Source: an uncultured Pseudomonas sp.
GTDB taxonomy: Bacteria > Pseudomonadota > Gammaproteobacteria > Pseudomonadales > Pseudomonadaceae
DNA: 50,365 nucleotides
NCBI RefSeq assembly: GCF_946885885.1
Contig: NZ_CAMPHN010000014.1
Coordinates: forward strand, 1-50,365
Direction of reading: 5' to 3'
Under the pieces are notes generated by a model, which did no database searches, had not been told where the DNA came from, and saw nothing but the letters and a program-made list of their open reading frames with translations. A program made the translations under genes and the position numbers. Positions 38,991 to 48,444 of this stretch are shown piece by piece (within the stretch, counting starts at the first letter, position 1; each line of letters starts with the position of its first letter).

Positions 38991-39791
38991 ATGGAATCGA
39001 AACGCCAAAAAATATCGCCGAAAAGCCAAAACACCGAGAGGGAATGGCGTGTCTTGGCGAAATGCCATGCGGCCGGCTCGGCGCGCCCGGAGCATAAGCA
39101 CCGAACCGGGCAACTGATATTTGCCTTGGGCGGCGTAATGTTGGTGAAAACGGGCTCAATGCGCTGGACGGTCCCGCCGCAGCGCGCGCTATGGATACCC
39201 GCAGGGCATCCGCACTCGATTGCCATGCTGTCTCAGGTGGAAATGCGCACTGTTTATTTTCAGCCGGCCCTGATTGAGGCGTGCTCGGGATTCCTGCGCA
39301 AGCATGAAGTGCATGCGGTGGTTGCCTCATCCTTGCTCAAGGACTTGATCCTCGGCTTGTTCGACGAGCAGCGTGACGTGGGCACACGCAGCCTGATGGC
39401 GCGTCTTGTGCTGCATATGTTACGCGAGACGGCCTGCCTGCCGACTTTTCTGCCGATGCCCAGGAATGAGAGGCTGCACGGGGTGCTGACGATGCTCATT
39501 GCGGCCAATGGCTGGAACATGCCGGTACATGAAGTCGCGTCCCGTGCCGCCATGTCCGAACGTACTTTCAGTCGACGCTTTAATGCTGATGTCGGTCTCA
39601 CATTTCGGACCTGGCGGCAGCGGGCGCGCATTATTGCGTCGCTCGATATGCTCGCGGCAAACAGCCCCGTAAAAGCCATCGCAAGCACCCTGCAATTCGC
39701 CAGCTCGGCGGCATATGTTTCGGCGTTCCGACAACTGCTCGGCTGTGCACCGAACGAGTTTCGAGACGAAAGGCGAACCAACCCTCCATAA
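38991..39791 (+). CDS. AraC-family transcriptional regulator with N-terminal cupin
   Basis: The 266-residue protein has an N-terminal cupin-like sensor (PEHKHRTGQLIFALGG, RWTVPPQRALWIPAGHPHS) and a C-terminal pair of helix-turn-helix motifs from about 165 (MPVHEVASRAAMSERTFSRR, then VKAIASTLQFASSAAYVSAF). The PPQRALWIPAG signature is typical of the single-cupin AraC group. It is divergent from the gamma-glutamylcyclotransferase-like gene across a 96-base promoter region, suggesting that gene is its target. Lower GC than the flanks suggests acquisition. Confidence 0.85.
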   Translation: MESKRQKISPKSQNTEREWRVLAKCHAAGSARPEHKHRTGQLIFALGGVMLVKTGSMRWTVPPQRALWIPAGHPHSIAMLSQVEMRTVYFQPALIEACSGFLRKHEVHAVVASSLLKDLILGLFDEQRDVGTRSLMARLVLHMLRETACLPTFLPMPRNERLHGVLTMLIAANGWNMPVHEVASRAAMSERTFSRRFNADVGLTFRTWRQRARIIASLDMLAANSPVKAIASTLQFASSAAYVSAFRQLLGCAPNEFRDERRTNPP

Positions 39792-39809
39792 GCCCCGACC
39801 AATTGCAGC

Positions 39810-40361
39810 TTATGGCTTGCCGTTGGCGGGTTTCCCCGCCAGATAATGGCGCAAGGCTTCGAGGGAGTCGGGGCAGAACGGCTGCTGCTGTGCCCGCAGC
39901 AATGCCTGTGCGGTGGGCATAAACGCCGCCTCCAGCACCTCTTCGGGCTGCAAGCGCAAGGGCGCATCGGACACTGCGGAAAACACCGTGCACCACAGGC
40001 GATTGTCCGGCTGGTCGAAGAAGAAGCGCCGGTGTTCGCGCAATTCGACCGCGACGATACCCAGCTCTTCTTCCAACTCGCGCGCCGCCGACTCGGCGTA
40101 GCTTTCGTCCGCCAATACCATGCCGCCGGCCGCCACATCCCAGTAGCCGGGATACAGCGCCTTGCTCAGGGTGCGGCGGTGCACGCAAAGCTCGCCGGCG
40201 GAATTGAACAGCAGGATAAAGGTCCCGCGGCCAATCGCCCCGCGCTCGCGCAACTGCGCGCGCGGCAGGCTGCCGAGCAGGCGGTCGTGCTCGTCGACCC
40301 AGGCGATCAGCTCCGCATCGGAAGCGGCGCGGTGCGCCGCTTCAAGCGCCGAAACGGCCAT
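39810..40361 (-). CDS. Nudix hydrolase (YfcD-like)
   Basis: The 183-residue protein has the Nudix box at about 80-102, G-x5-E-x7-R-E-L-x-E-E-L-G-I (starting GGMVLADESYAESA). The N-terminal WVDEHDRLLGSLPR and the GYWDVAAGG step resemble YfcD/isopentenyl-isomerase-like Nudix proteins. It hydrolyses a nucleoside diphosphate-linked substrate not identified here. It starts three bases after the stop of the DUF2333 gene and is co-transcribed with it; it is convergent with the AraC gene. Confidence 0.88.
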   Translation of the reverse strand: MAVSALEAAHRAASDAELIAWVDEHDRLLGSLPRAQLRERGAIGRGTFILLFNSAGELCVHRRTLSKALYPGYWDVAAGGMVLADESYAESAARELEEELGIVAVELREHRRFFFDQPDNRLWCTVFSAVSDAPLRLQPEEVLEAAFMPTAQALLRAQQQPFCPDSLEALRHYLAGKPANGKP

Positions 40362-40364
40362 GCC

Positions 40365-41432
40365 TCAGCCCTGGCTCAGCAGCATACGCAAGTCGATCAA
40401 GCCAGCATTGGCGCGGGAGATGTAATTGGCCATGACCAGCGAATGGTTGGCCAGCAGGCCATAACCGCTGCCGTTGAGCACCATCGGGCTCCACAGGGTT
40501 TCCTGGGCGGCTTCCAGCTCGCGGATGATCTGGCGCAGGCTGACGGTGGCGTTCTTCTTCACCAGCACATCGGCGAAGTCCACTTCGATGGCGCGCAGCA
40601 GATGCGCCAGCGCCCAGGCCTGGCCGCGCGCTTCATAGAAGACGTTGTCGATTTGCAGCCAAGGCGTCTCGTAGGCGCCTTCGACCACTTCCACTTCGCC
40701 GCTGTCGCCCTGGGCCGGGTCGCGTACCTCGGTGTTCAAACGCACCCGTCCGACACTCGCGGACAGGCGTTGGGACAGCGAGCCCAATCGAGTCGCCGCA
40801 TCGCCCAGCCAGTTGTTCAGGTTGTCGGCACGGGTATAGAACTGCGCGTTGGCTTTGCTCGGATCGCCGAGGCTCGCCATGTAGCGATCCAGCGATTTGA
40901 TCGCTTCGCTGTACTCCGCTTCGGAGGCCGGCAGGGCCCAGCTCTTGTTGTCAAAGTGGAAACGCGGCTCGGCCTTGGCCAGATCCGGATCTTCGGTGGA
41001 TTGCGACTGCGAGCGGGAGAAGTCTTTGCGCAAGGCCCGCGCCATGTCGCGCACCTGCACCAGCACGCCGTATTCCCAACTCGGCATATTGTCCAACCAC
41101 AGCCCCGGCGGGGCGAGGTCGTTGGCCAGATAACCGCCGGGCTTGTCGAGCAGTGTGCTGGCGACCTGCTTCAGCGTCGCCACCGTGGTGTAGCCGTGGA
41201 CCATCTGATGCCGGGCATCCTGAGCCGCCACCTGGGCATGCTGCTGCACCGAGAAGGGTTCGGGTTCCTGACTCCAATACCAGCCGACCAGTAACGCGAC
41301 CAGCAGATAGAGGCCAAGCACGGCACCGCCTATCCGGACGAGCCGCCCTTTACCTGAGAAACCACGCACCTTGGTGGCCGAATCATCGACACTGTTACGC
41401 GCACCGGCAGTGCGATTCTTCCAATCCAACAT
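40365..41432 (-). CDS. DUF2333 family membrane-anchored protein
   Basis: The 355-residue protein has a short cytoplasmic N-terminus, one membrane segment (about 33-53, AVLGLYLLVALLVGWYW) and a large periplasmic helical domain. The segments PPGLWLDNMPSWEYGVLVQV and FYEARGQAWALAHLLRAIEV are hallmarks of DUF2333. Function is unknown. In P. aeruginosa the homologue sits next to the same Nudix and diguanylate cyclase genes (PA4841-PA4843 as I recall), matching this window. Confidence 0.88.
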   Translation of the reverse strand: MLDWKNRTAGARNSVDDSATKVRGFSGKGRLVRIGGAVLGLYLLVALLVGWYWSQEPEPFSVQQHAQVAAQDARHQMVHGYTTVATLKQVASTLLDKPGGYLANDLAPPGLWLDNMPSWEYGVLVQVRDMARALRKDFSRSQSQSTEDPDLAKAEPRFHFDNKSWALPASEAEYSEAIKSLDRYMASLGDPSKANAQFYTRADNLNNWLGDAATRLGSLSQRLSASVGRVRLNTEVRDPAQGDSGEVEVVEGAYETPWLQIDNVFYEARGQAWALAHLLRAIEVDFADVLVKKNATVSLRQIIRELEAAQETLWSPMVLNGSGYGLLANHSLVMANYISRANAGLIDLRMLLSQG

Positions 41433-41533
41433 GACAACGTCCTTTATTCGTTACGCATGAAAAATATTCGACCACAGCCGCGCATTTGGGTTGCTAATGG
41501 TCTGGAGCTTACAGCTTTGTACTATAAAGGAGC

Positions 41534-41716
41534 CTAGACTTGGGCGCAGTGCTTGGTGGCAAACTTAGCGCCGCCCCCTAAACCGCGACCGGCTTGGCAA
41601 TCTGGACAGAAGGCTTGCGCCGAGGGATCGACGGCACTGGCGACGGCCAGCGCCACTGGTAGCATAGCGCCACTATACAGCGGGCGACCTGTCGCCCCAT
41701 CCAGATAAAAGGCCAT
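41534..41716 (-). CDS. possible 60-residue Cys-motif protein
   Basis: The frame MAFYLDGATGRPLYSGAMLP continues to FCPDCQAGRG, a C-x-x-C pair, and ends KFATKHCAQV. The composition looks protein-like and the CPDC could bind zinc. There is no ribosome site, and the start codon overlaps the divergent start of the diguanylate cyclase gene. I do not recognise it; it could be real or chance. Confidence 0.3.
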   Translation of the reverse strand: MAFYLDGATGRPLYSGAMLPVALAVASAVDPSAQAFCPDCQAGRGLGGGAKFATKHCAQV

Positions 41717-43334
41717 GACCGAGCAAGAAGACTTCAGCCACGACCGTCTCAAGCAACACTTCGCCCAACGGGTCATCCATCAGGCGCGGCAGGTGCTGGA
41801 GATCTGGCAGCGTTTGCAGCGCAGCGAATGGAGCGAATTGGGCATGCGCGAACTGCGCGATGCCACTTTATTGTTGCAACGCTACGCCGAGCGCTTCGAA
41901 CAGGTCGAGCACGGCACCTTGGCGCAAAGCATCGATCATTGCCTGGATGCCGTGGCGAAGAACGGCGGGCGGCTCAGCAGCCACCTGATCAACGAACTCA
42001 ACCATTTGATGCACCGTTTGCCGCGCATCGGCCTGCGGCATGGCGACCGCCTCGGCCAAACCGTGCTGCAGCAACTGCGCAAACCGGTTTACCTGGCGAT
42101 GCAGCACCTCGATCAGGCCGAGCGCCTGGCCCGCCAGCTTGAGTTTTTCGGCATCACCGCGCTGCCGCTGGAAACCGCCAACGCCTTTCGCGATGCCATG
42201 CTGGAACGCCATCCCGCCGCCATCGTCATGGATGTGGATTTTTCCGGCCAGGGCTGCGGCTTGCGTCTGGCCGAGGCGGTGCAGGACGGCCTGGAGCAGA
42301 AAATCCCGCTGTTATTCTTCAGCCAAAACGAAACCGACACCCCGACCCGTCTGGCCGCGGTGCGCGCGGGCGGGCAGAACTTCTTCACCGGCACTCTGGA
42401 TGCCTCGACGCTGCTCGAACGCATCGAAGAGCTGACCCATGTCAGCCAGAGCGAACCCTACCGGGTGCTGATCATCGACGACTCGCGCGCCCAGGCCACC
42501 TACACCGAACGGGTGCTGAACAGCGCCGGGATCGTCACCCGCACCCTGCTCGATCCGATCCAGGCAATGAGCGAGCTGGCCGAATTCCAGCCGGACCTGA
42601 TCATCCTCGACATGTACATGCCCGAGTGCAACGGCCCCGAGCTGGCCAAGGTGATCCGCCACAACGACCGTTATGTCAGCGTGCCGATCATCTACCTGTC
42701 GGCCGAAGACGATCTGGACAAACAACTCGACGCGATGAGCGAAGGCGGCGACGACTTCCTGACCAAACCGATCAAGCCGCGCCATCTGATCGCCACCGTG
42801 CGCAACCGCGCCGCCCGCGCGCGCAACCTCAAAGCGCGCATGGTGCGCGACAGCCTGACTGGGCTGTTCAACCACACCCATACCTTGCAGTTGCTGGAAG
42901 ACTGTCGCACCCGCGCGCAACGCGACAACCAGCCGCTGTGCTTCGCCATGCTGGATATCGACTTCTTCAAGAAGGTCAACGACAACTACGGCCACCCCAT
43001 GGGCGACCGGGTGATCAAGAGCCTGGCCTTGTTCCTCAAACAACGGCTGCGTAAAACCGACTTCATCGGCCGTTATGGTGGCGAAGAATTCGCCGTGGTC
43101 ATGCCCGGCACCCGGGCCGAGGAAGCCCAACTGGTACTCGACGAGATACGCACGCGTTTCGCCGAGATCCACTTCCCCGCGCAACCGGCGGATCTGTCCT
43201 GCACCTTCAGTGCCGGCATCACCCAACTCGCCCATGGCGCCGACAGCAAGGTACTGTCGCAGCAGGCCGACGAAGCGTTGTATGCGGCGAAACACGGCGG
43301 GCGCAACCGGGTGGAAATATTCGCCGGCAAATAA
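41715..43334 (+). CDS. gcbA: response-regulator diguanylate cyclase, GcbA-like
   Basis: The 539-residue protein has an N-terminal helical Hpt-like region (about 1-125) and a degenerate receiver (about 130-240). A receiver with LIIDDS and phospho-acceptor D299 in LIILDMYMPE follows. The GGDEF domain is intact, with GGEEF at 455-459 and an RKTD inhibitory site (R446-D449) for c-di-GMP feedback. It should make c-di-GMP from GTP in a phosphorylation-dependent way. The gene order, between DUF2333 and a CtpL-like receptor next to dsbD, matches GcbA/AdcA of Pseudomonas, which promotes initial surface attachment. Confidence 0.88.
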   Translation: MTEQEDFSHDRLKQHFAQRVIHQARQVLEIWQRLQRSEWSELGMRELRDATLLLQRYAERFEQVEHGTLAQSIDHCLDAVAKNGGRLSSHLINELNHLMHRLPRIGLRHGDRLGQTVLQQLRKPVYLAMQHLDQAERLARQLEFFGITALPLETANAFRDAMLERHPAAIVMDVDFSGQGCGLRLAEAVQDGLEQKIPLLFFSQNETDTPTRLAAVRAGGQNFFTGTLDASTLLERIEELTHVSQSEPYRVLIIDDSRAQATYTERVLNSAGIVTRTLLDPIQAMSELAEFQPDLIILDMYMPECNGPELAKVIRHNDRYVSVPIIYLSAEDDLDKQLDAMSEGGDDFLTKPIKPRHLIATVRNRAARARNLKARMVRDSLTGLFNHTHTLQLLEDCRTRAQRDNQPLCFAMLDIDFFKKVNDNYGHPMGDRVIKSLALFLKQRLRKTDFIGRYGGEEFAVVMPGTRAEEAQLVLDEIRTRFAEIHFPAQPADLSCTFSAGITQLAHGADSKVLSQQADEALYAAKHGGRNRVEIFAGK

Positions 43335-43360
43335 TGTCATAACGCCACATCAGACATGTG

Positions 43361-43378
43361 CCGTCATCTTGCTGTCAT
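43361..43378 (+). promoter_or_regulatory. ctpL: Pho box (PhoB binding site) upstream of the chemoreceptor
   Basis: CCGTCAT-CTTG-CTGTCAT is a direct repeat of the PhoB heptamer (CTGTCAT) at 11-base spacing, with one mismatch. TAATAG at 43386-43391 can be the -10. It lies 84 bp before the chosen start of the chemoreceptor. Induction under phosphate starvation is the expected result. Confidence 0.75.
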
Positions 43379-43462
43379 GAAAACGTAATAGCTTCAGGGC
43401 TCGCCGGCCTCGCTCGTGATCACACGAGCGGGCCAACAGCGTTCCGTATCGGTCGAGCCCCT

Positions 43463-45427
43463 ATGCGCCTGAAGTCACTCACCAACCTCAATACCCTCTT
43501 ATTGGTCATCGTCTGCATCGCCCTGGGCGCGACGCTCTGGTGGTCGCAACGCGCACTCGAACGCCCCTACCTGCTGATGGAGCGTTACCTGAGCCTGTCG
43601 CAGCAGTTCCAGCAGCAAGCGGCGAGCAACGTGCTCGGTTATCTCGGCAGCGGCGACGCGCTGAAGCACAGCGCTGCGGTGCAAGCGCTGGATACACTGA
43701 CCGGCGCAGTCGCCGAACTGCCGCCCGAATTGGCCGCGAGCGTGGGTCCGAGCCTGGCGGAGTTGAAGGCGTTCAGCGCCAATGAACTGCTCGCCGCCGG
43801 TAAGCTCGCCGGCAACCCGCAAGGCCTGTTGTTGCAAGCCGAACGGGAAATGGCCGGCATTCTCGAGCAACTGGCGCAATACGCGCAAAGCGGCGAAAGT
43901 GCGGTCGCGGCGAGCTATCACCCGCCACTGTTCGCCGCCGCCCAACACCTGACGCGCCTGGTCCATGCCCGCGAGAAATTGATCGCCAGCGAACGCAGCG
44001 AGCTGTCGACCAATGTCGAGCGCGAACTGGCGACCCTCGGCGAGCTGGCCAAGCAACTCGATAGCCTGCCCCTGCTCGGCGTAACCGCAGCCGGCGACAG
44101 CAATAGTGCGAGCTTCGCCGATATGCTCGGCCTGTCCACCGACGGCACCAGTACGCAGGCGGAAGATCAAGGCCTGGCGCTCAAACGCGACCTGGCCAGC
44201 CTGATCGGCCGCTATCCGGCGGAACTGCAACGCACCCGTCAACTGATCGAACAACGCATCGAGCTGGCCGCCGCCACGCGCCTCAACATCGACGGCGTGC
44301 AGCAAGCCCTCGCCGCGCTGGAGCCGGCGGTACGCGCCGAGCATGGGCGTATCCAGGGGGAAGTGCGACTGATCCTCGGCGTGATGATCGGTGCGATCTT
44401 GCTGATCGCGCTGGTCATCGACACGATTCAGCGCCGCCTGACACGGGTGCTCGATCGTCTGGTGCCGGCACTGTCGGCCTGGGCCGGCGGCGATTTCAGC
44501 CAGGACATCGCGCTCGGCTCGCGCACCCGCGAGTTGGTCGACATCGAGGCCTCGCTGAACCGTCTGCGCAGTTACCTGGTCGAGCTGGTGGGCAGTATCC
44601 GCCAGCACGCCGAGCAAGTCGCGGGCTCCAGCCGCATTCTCGCCGACCTCAGCGGCGGCCTGCATCAAGGCGCCGAACGCCAAGCGGGCGATACCGCGCA
44701 AATACGCGACGCCCTGGGCGAACTCGACGCGACCATCCAGCAAGTCGCCGGCAACGCCAGCCAGGCCGCCGATGCCAGCCGCGACGCCGGCCGCGCCGTG
44801 GAACAGGGTCAGCAGGTGATCGGCCTGAGCCTGAGCGGGCTGCACGCCCTGGTCGGCGAGGTCCAGGGCAATGCCCAGGCCGTCGAGCGCCTGAGCGAGG
44901 AAACCGCGACCATCGGCAGCGTGCTCACGGTGATCCGCGGCATTGCCGAACAAACCAATCTGCTCGCGCTGAACGCCGCCATCGAAGCCGCGCGGGCCGG
45001 CGAGCTGGGCCGCGGCTTTGCCGTGGTCGCCGACGAAGTACGCTCGCTGTCGCAACGCACCAGCGGCGCCACCGCCGAAATACAGGAGTTGGTCGAACGC
45101 CTGCAGCAAGCGGCCCGGCAATCGGTCGCCGCCATGCGCATCCAGGTCGAACACGCCCAGGCCGCCGCCGGCCAGGCGGAAGCCGCCGATGGCGCGCTGG
45201 ACGAAATAGTCGCGGCGATCCGTACCATCGCCAGCATGGCCGAACGCATCGCCGACGCCACCGCTCAACAGAGCGGCGCGGTCAGCGAGATCCATGGGCA
45301 CAGCGAGCGCATTCATCAGCTAGGCGGCAGCAACCTGTTGCGCATCGGCGAAGGGCGGCAACAGGGCGAACAATTGCTGCATTTAGGCGAACGCCTGCAT
45401 ACCGCGGTACAGGCGTTCCGCCTGTAA
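43463..45427 (+). CDS. ctpL: methyl-accepting chemotaxis protein, CtpL-like phosphate receptor
   Basis: The start [20 protein letters not shown] places the first membrane helix (about 10-28) at the N-terminus; an in-frame ATG 35 codons upstream would translate across the promoter and Pho box, so I reject it. The product is 654 residues. A periplasmic helical ligand domain of about 270 residues is followed by a second membrane helix (about 302-320), HAMP, and a signalling hairpin with [20 protein letters not shown] and [16 protein letters not shown]. aeruginosa ctpL (PA4844), a receptor for attraction to phosphate induced by starvation, occupies the same place between the diguanylate cyclase and dsbD. 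The Pho box here supports that identity. Confidence 0.87.
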   Translation: MRLKSLTNLNTLLLVIVCIALGATLWWSQRALERPYLLMERYLSLSQQFQQQAASNVLGYLGSGDALKHSAAVQALDTLTGAVAELPPELAASVGPSLAELKAFSANELLAAGKLAGNPQGLLLQAEREMAGILEQLAQYAQSGESAVAASYHPPLFAAAQHLTRLVHAREKLIASERSELSTNVERELATLGELAKQLDSLPLLGVTAAGDSNSASFADMLGLSTDGTSTQAEDQGLALKRDLASLIGRYPAELQRTRQLIEQRIELAAATRLNIDGVQQALAALEPAVRAEHGRIQGEVRLILGVMIGAILLIALVIDTIQRRLTRVLDRLVPALSAWAGGDFSQDIALGSRTRELVDIEASLNRLRSYLVELVGSIRQHAEQVAGSSRILADLSGGLHQGAERQAGDTAQIRDALGELDATIQQVAGNASQAADASRDAGRAVEQGQQVIGLSLSGLHALVGEVQGNAQAVERLSEETATIGSVLTVIRGIAEQTNLLALNAAIEAARAGELGRGFAVVADEVRSLSQRTSGATAEIQELVERLQQAARQSVAAMRIQVEHAQAAAGQAEAADGALDEIVAAIRTIASMAERIADATAQQSGAVSEIHGHSERIHQLGGSNLLRIGEGRQQGEQLLHLGERLHTAVQAFRL

Positions 45428-45581
45428 CACGCGCGTGGTGCTGCCAGCACGACGGCGCCAAGGGCCCGGGGCCGCAGGTCATAACCTGCCAGCCGGCGAT
45501 TCGCGCCGCCGAGCCAGTCGTCGACTGACCGTAACCTCGGCTTCCGTTATCATGCCCCGACCTTCGACTCGCGAGACGTCC

Positions 45582-47384
45582 ATGCGCCGCCTGTTTATCT
45601 TGCTGCTTCTGTCCATTGCGCTGCCCGCCGGCGCAGGCCTCTTCGACAATCGCCCCGCCCCAGCGCCGCTGGGCGCCGTGCTGAACAACAGCGCGGACTT
45701 TCTGCCGGTACGCGAAGCCTTCAAGCTCAATCTGATCGACAGTTCCGCCGATTCGATCAAGCTGCGCTTCGTCGCTGCCGAGGGTTATTACCTCTATAAG
45801 CATCGTTTCAAGTTCGCCAGCGCTCCCGCGGGTATCGCCCTGGCCGCCCAATTGCCTGCCGGCGAGGCGAAACACGACGAGTACTTCGGCGATGTCGAGG
45901 TGTATTACGGCGTACTCGATATCGAGCTGGCGGTAGAGAATCCCGAGCAGCGCCCGTTCGAGCTCGAAGTCACCTACCAGGGCTGCGCCGATAAAGGCCT
46001 GTGCTACCCGCCGGAAACCGAGGCCTTGCAAGTTGCCAGTCCCAATGCCGCGACTTCGACGTCGATTTCAGCCCCCAGCCCGGCGCGTAGAATGGCGGAC
46101 GTGCCCCCCGTCGTAGACTGGAGCTGGAGCGATCTGGCGCTGTTTTTCCTCGCCGGCCTGGGCCTGACCTTCACCCCCTGCGTGCTGCCGATGCTGCCGA
46201 TTCTGTCCGGCGTGGTATTGCGTGGGCGCCCCAGCAACAGCCGTGGCCTGGTGCTGTCGCTGGCTTATGTGCTGCCAATGGCCGCCTGCTATGCGGCGCT
46301 CGGCGCACTGATGGGCCTGTTCGGCGCCAGTCTGAATTTACAGGCAATGCTGCAATCGCCGTGGATCCTGGTCCCCTTCGCGCTGTTTTTCAGCCTGTTC
46401 GCCCTGGCCATGTTCGGCGTCTTCGAACTGCGCCTGCCGGGCTTTATCCGCGACCGTCTCGACCATAAGGCGACCCAGGTGCGCGGCGGTTCGATCGCCG
46501 GCGCCGCCACCCTCGGGGTATTGTCCAGCCTGATCGTTTCGCCCTGCATCACCGCGCCCCTGACCGCCTTGATGTTGTACATCAGCAGCACCGGCGATGC
46601 CGTTGGCGGCGCCTTGCAGCTGTTCGCCCTGGGCCTGGGCATGGGCACCCCGCTGGTGCTGTTCGGCGCCGGCGGCGGCGCCCTGCTACCGAAATCGGGC
46701 ACCTGGATGATCACCGTGCGCAATGCCTTCGGCGTGATGCTGCTGGCGGTTTCGATCTGGCTGCTCGAACGCGTGCTACCGGGGCAGGCGTCCCTGGCGC
46801 TGTGGGGGCTGCTGGCGGGCGGCGTGGCGCTGTTTCTCGGCGCCCTGGAATTCGGCCCGAAAACCCACAAGCAGAAGCTCGGCCAACTGGCCGGCCTGGC
46901 CCTGTTGATCTATGCCCTGGCCGCCGGCGTCGGTGCCCTGCAAGGGCAGAACGACCCGCTGCGCCCACTCGGCCGCGCGCCCCTGGCCAATGCCGCAGCT
47001 AGCCAGGTCGAAACGGGCGCCTGGCTGACCGTCAGCAACCCCGCCGAGCTCGACGCCGCCCTGGCCGACGCCAAGCGCAACGGCAAACCCTTGCTGCTCG
47101 ACTGGTACGCCGATTGGTGCATCAGCTGCAAGGTGATCGAGCGCGAAGTGCTGACCGCACCGGAAGTCGGCAAGCAGTTGGGCGATTACCGCTTGGTGCG
47201 TTTCGACATGACCGAGAGCAACGCGGCGCAACGCACCTTGCTCGACCGTTATCAACTTTTCGGCCCGCCGGCGATCCTACTGTTCGGTGCCGAAGGTGAC
47301 GAGTGGCGGGATTTGCGAGTCGTAGGTGAAGTCGACGCCGCCGCCTTCGCCGCGCGCCTGAGTAGCGCCAGCGAGCGTTTCTAA
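45582..47384 (+). CDS. dsbD: thiol:disulfide interchange protein DsbD
   Basis: The start MRRLFILLLLSIALPAGAGL gives a proper signal peptide; frame upstream of it is not signal-like. The product is 600 residues. The N-terminal periplasmic domain has the redox Cys pair in YQGCADKGLCYPP. Eight membrane helices contain TFTPCVLPMLPILSG and IVSPCITAPLTA. The C-terminal thioredoxin domain has YADWCISCK. It carries reducing power from cytoplasmic thioredoxin to periplasmic DsbC, DsbG and cytochrome c maturation factors. All six catalytic Cys are present. Confidence 0.95.
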   Translation: MRRLFILLLLSIALPAGAGLFDNRPAPAPLGAVLNNSADFLPVREAFKLNLIDSSADSIKLRFVAAEGYYLYKHRFKFASAPAGIALAAQLPAGEAKHDEYFGDVEVYYGVLDIELAVENPEQRPFELEVTYQGCADKGLCYPPETEALQVASPNAATSTSISAPSPARRMADVPPVVDWSWSDLALFFLAGLGLTFTPCVLPMLPILSGVVLRGRPSNSRGLVLSLAYVLPMAACYAALGALMGLFGASLNLQAMLQSPWILVPFALFFSLFALAMFGVFELRLPGFIRDRLDHKATQVRGGSIAGAATLGVLSSLIVSPCITAPLTALMLYISSTGDAVGGALQLFALGLGMGTPLVLFGAGGGALLPKSGTWMITVRNAFGVMLLAVSIWLLERVLPGQASLALWGLLAGGVALFLGALEFGPKTHKQKLGQLAGLALLIYALAAGVGALQGQNDPLRPLGRAPLANAAASQVETGAWLTVSNPAELDAALADAKRNGKPLLLDWYADWCISCKVIEREVLTAPEVGKQLGDYRLVRFDMTESNAAQRTLLDRYQLFGPPAILLFGAEGDEWRDLRVVGEVDAAAFAARLSSASERF

Positions 47385-47432
47385 GTATTCCAACGAGAAA
47401 CTGCAGACATCGTGTCGACTACTGTCGAGAAC

Positions 47433-47462
47433 TGGACAGTCATAAGGCGTCTCCGGCATAGT
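47433..47462 (+). promoter_or_regulatory. aroQ: candidate sigma-70 promoter of aroQ-accB-accC
   Basis: TGGACA (47433-47438), an 18-base spacer and CATAGT (47457-47462), 31 bp before the aroQ start. It is the best candidate in the 109-base interval after dsbD. Confidence 0.35.
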
Positions 47463-47493
47463 CCTCCGCAGCAAAAAACAAGGGAATACGATC

Positions 47494-47937
47494 ATGGCCA
47501 CCCTATTGGTACTCCATGGACCCAACCTCAACCTGTTGGGTAGCCGCGAACCGGGCGTCTACGGCGCCACCACGCTGGAGCAGATCAACCTCGACCTTGA
47601 GCGTCGCGCACGCGAGGCCGGTCATCACCTGCTGTACCTGCAGAGCAACGCGGAATACGAGCTGATCGAGCGGATTCATGCGGCAAAAAGTGAAGGTGTC
47701 GACTTTATCCTGATCAATCCAGCCGCTTTTACTCACACCAGCGTCGCATTACGTGACGCATTGCTGGCAGTGAGCATCCCATTCATCGAAGTGCATCTGT
47801 CCAATGTGCATAAGCGCGAAGCATTCCGCCATCACTCCTACTTTTCCGATGTAGCCGTAGGCGTGATCTGCGGCCTTGGCGCCAGCGGTTACCGGCTGGC
47901 CCTGGAGGCCGCGCTCGAACAACTTGAACGGCCCTGA
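47494..47937 (+). CDS. aroQ: type II 3-dehydroquinate dehydratase
   Basis: The 147-residue protein begins [20 protein letters not shown]. It has the catalytic loop GSREPGVYG (Y23), the [14 protein letters not shown] segment, [16 protein letters not shown] and [17 protein letters not shown], all conserved in type II enzymes. It converts 3-dehydroquinate to 3-dehydroshikimate in the shikimate pathway, acting as a dodecamer in the cytoplasm. AAGGGA is upstream of the start. It leads the accB-accC operon, a standard Pseudomonas arrangement. Confidence 0.96.
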   Translation: MATLLVLHGPNLNLLGSREPGVYGATTLEQINLDLERRAREAGHHLLYLQSNAEYELIERIHAAKSEGVDFILINPAAFTHTSVALRDALLAVSIPFIEVHLSNVHKREAFRHHSYFSDVAVGVICGLGASGYRLALEAALEQLERP

Positions 47938-47959
47938 CCTCACTGGGAGTTGAACACCT

Positions 47960-48427
47960 ATGGATATTCGTAAAGTTAAGAAATTGATCGAACTGCTGGA
48001 AGAGTCCGGCATCGACGAGCTGGAAATCCGCGAAGGCGAAGAGTCGGTGCGCATCAGCCGCCACGGCAAGCAACCAGCCTACGCCCAGCAGCCGGTCTAT
48101 GCCCAGGCGCCTGCACCGGCGCCGGCCGCCGCACCGATCGCCGCAGCCGCGGCCGCGGCCGAAAGCGCAGCCCCGGCTGCCGCCAAGCTGAACGGCACCG
48201 TGGTGCGTTCGCCGATGGTCGGTACCTTCTACCGCGCCGCCGGCCCGACCTCGAGCAACTTCGTCGAAGTCGGCTCGACCGTGAAGAAAGGCGACATCCT
48301 CTGCATCGTCGAAGCGATGAAGATGATGAACCACATCGAAGCGGAAGCCAGCGGCGTCGTCGAATCCATCCTGGGCGAAAATGGTCAGCCAGTGGAATAC
48401 GACCAACCCCTGTTCACTATCGTTTGA
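47960..48427 (+). CDS. accB: biotin carboxyl carrier protein of acetyl-CoA carboxylase
   Basis: The 155-residue protein has an N-terminal helical domain ([20 protein letters not shown]), an Ala/Pro-rich flexible linker (about 45-75) and a biotinyl domain with EAMKMMN, in which K121 is biotinylated by BirA. It carries CO2 between AccC and the carboxyltransferase in the first step of fatty acid synthesis. It lies 22 bases after aroQ, with GGGAG before its ATG, and 17 bases before accC. Confidence 0.97.
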   Translation: MDIRKVKKLIELLEESGIDELEIREGEESVRISRHGKQPAYAQQPVYAQAPAPAPAAAPIAAAAAAAESAAPAAAKLNGTVVRSPMVGTFYRAAGPTSSNFVEVGSTVKKGDILCIVEAMKMMNHIEAEASGVVESILGENGQPVEYDQPLFTIV

Positions 48428-48444
48428 ACTGCGGAGAGCCTGCG

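Noticed and set aside
43499..45316. 605-codon minus-strand frame opposite the chemoreceptor
   Set aside because: Antisense shadow of a high-GC gene; the chemoreceptor frame has full domain support.
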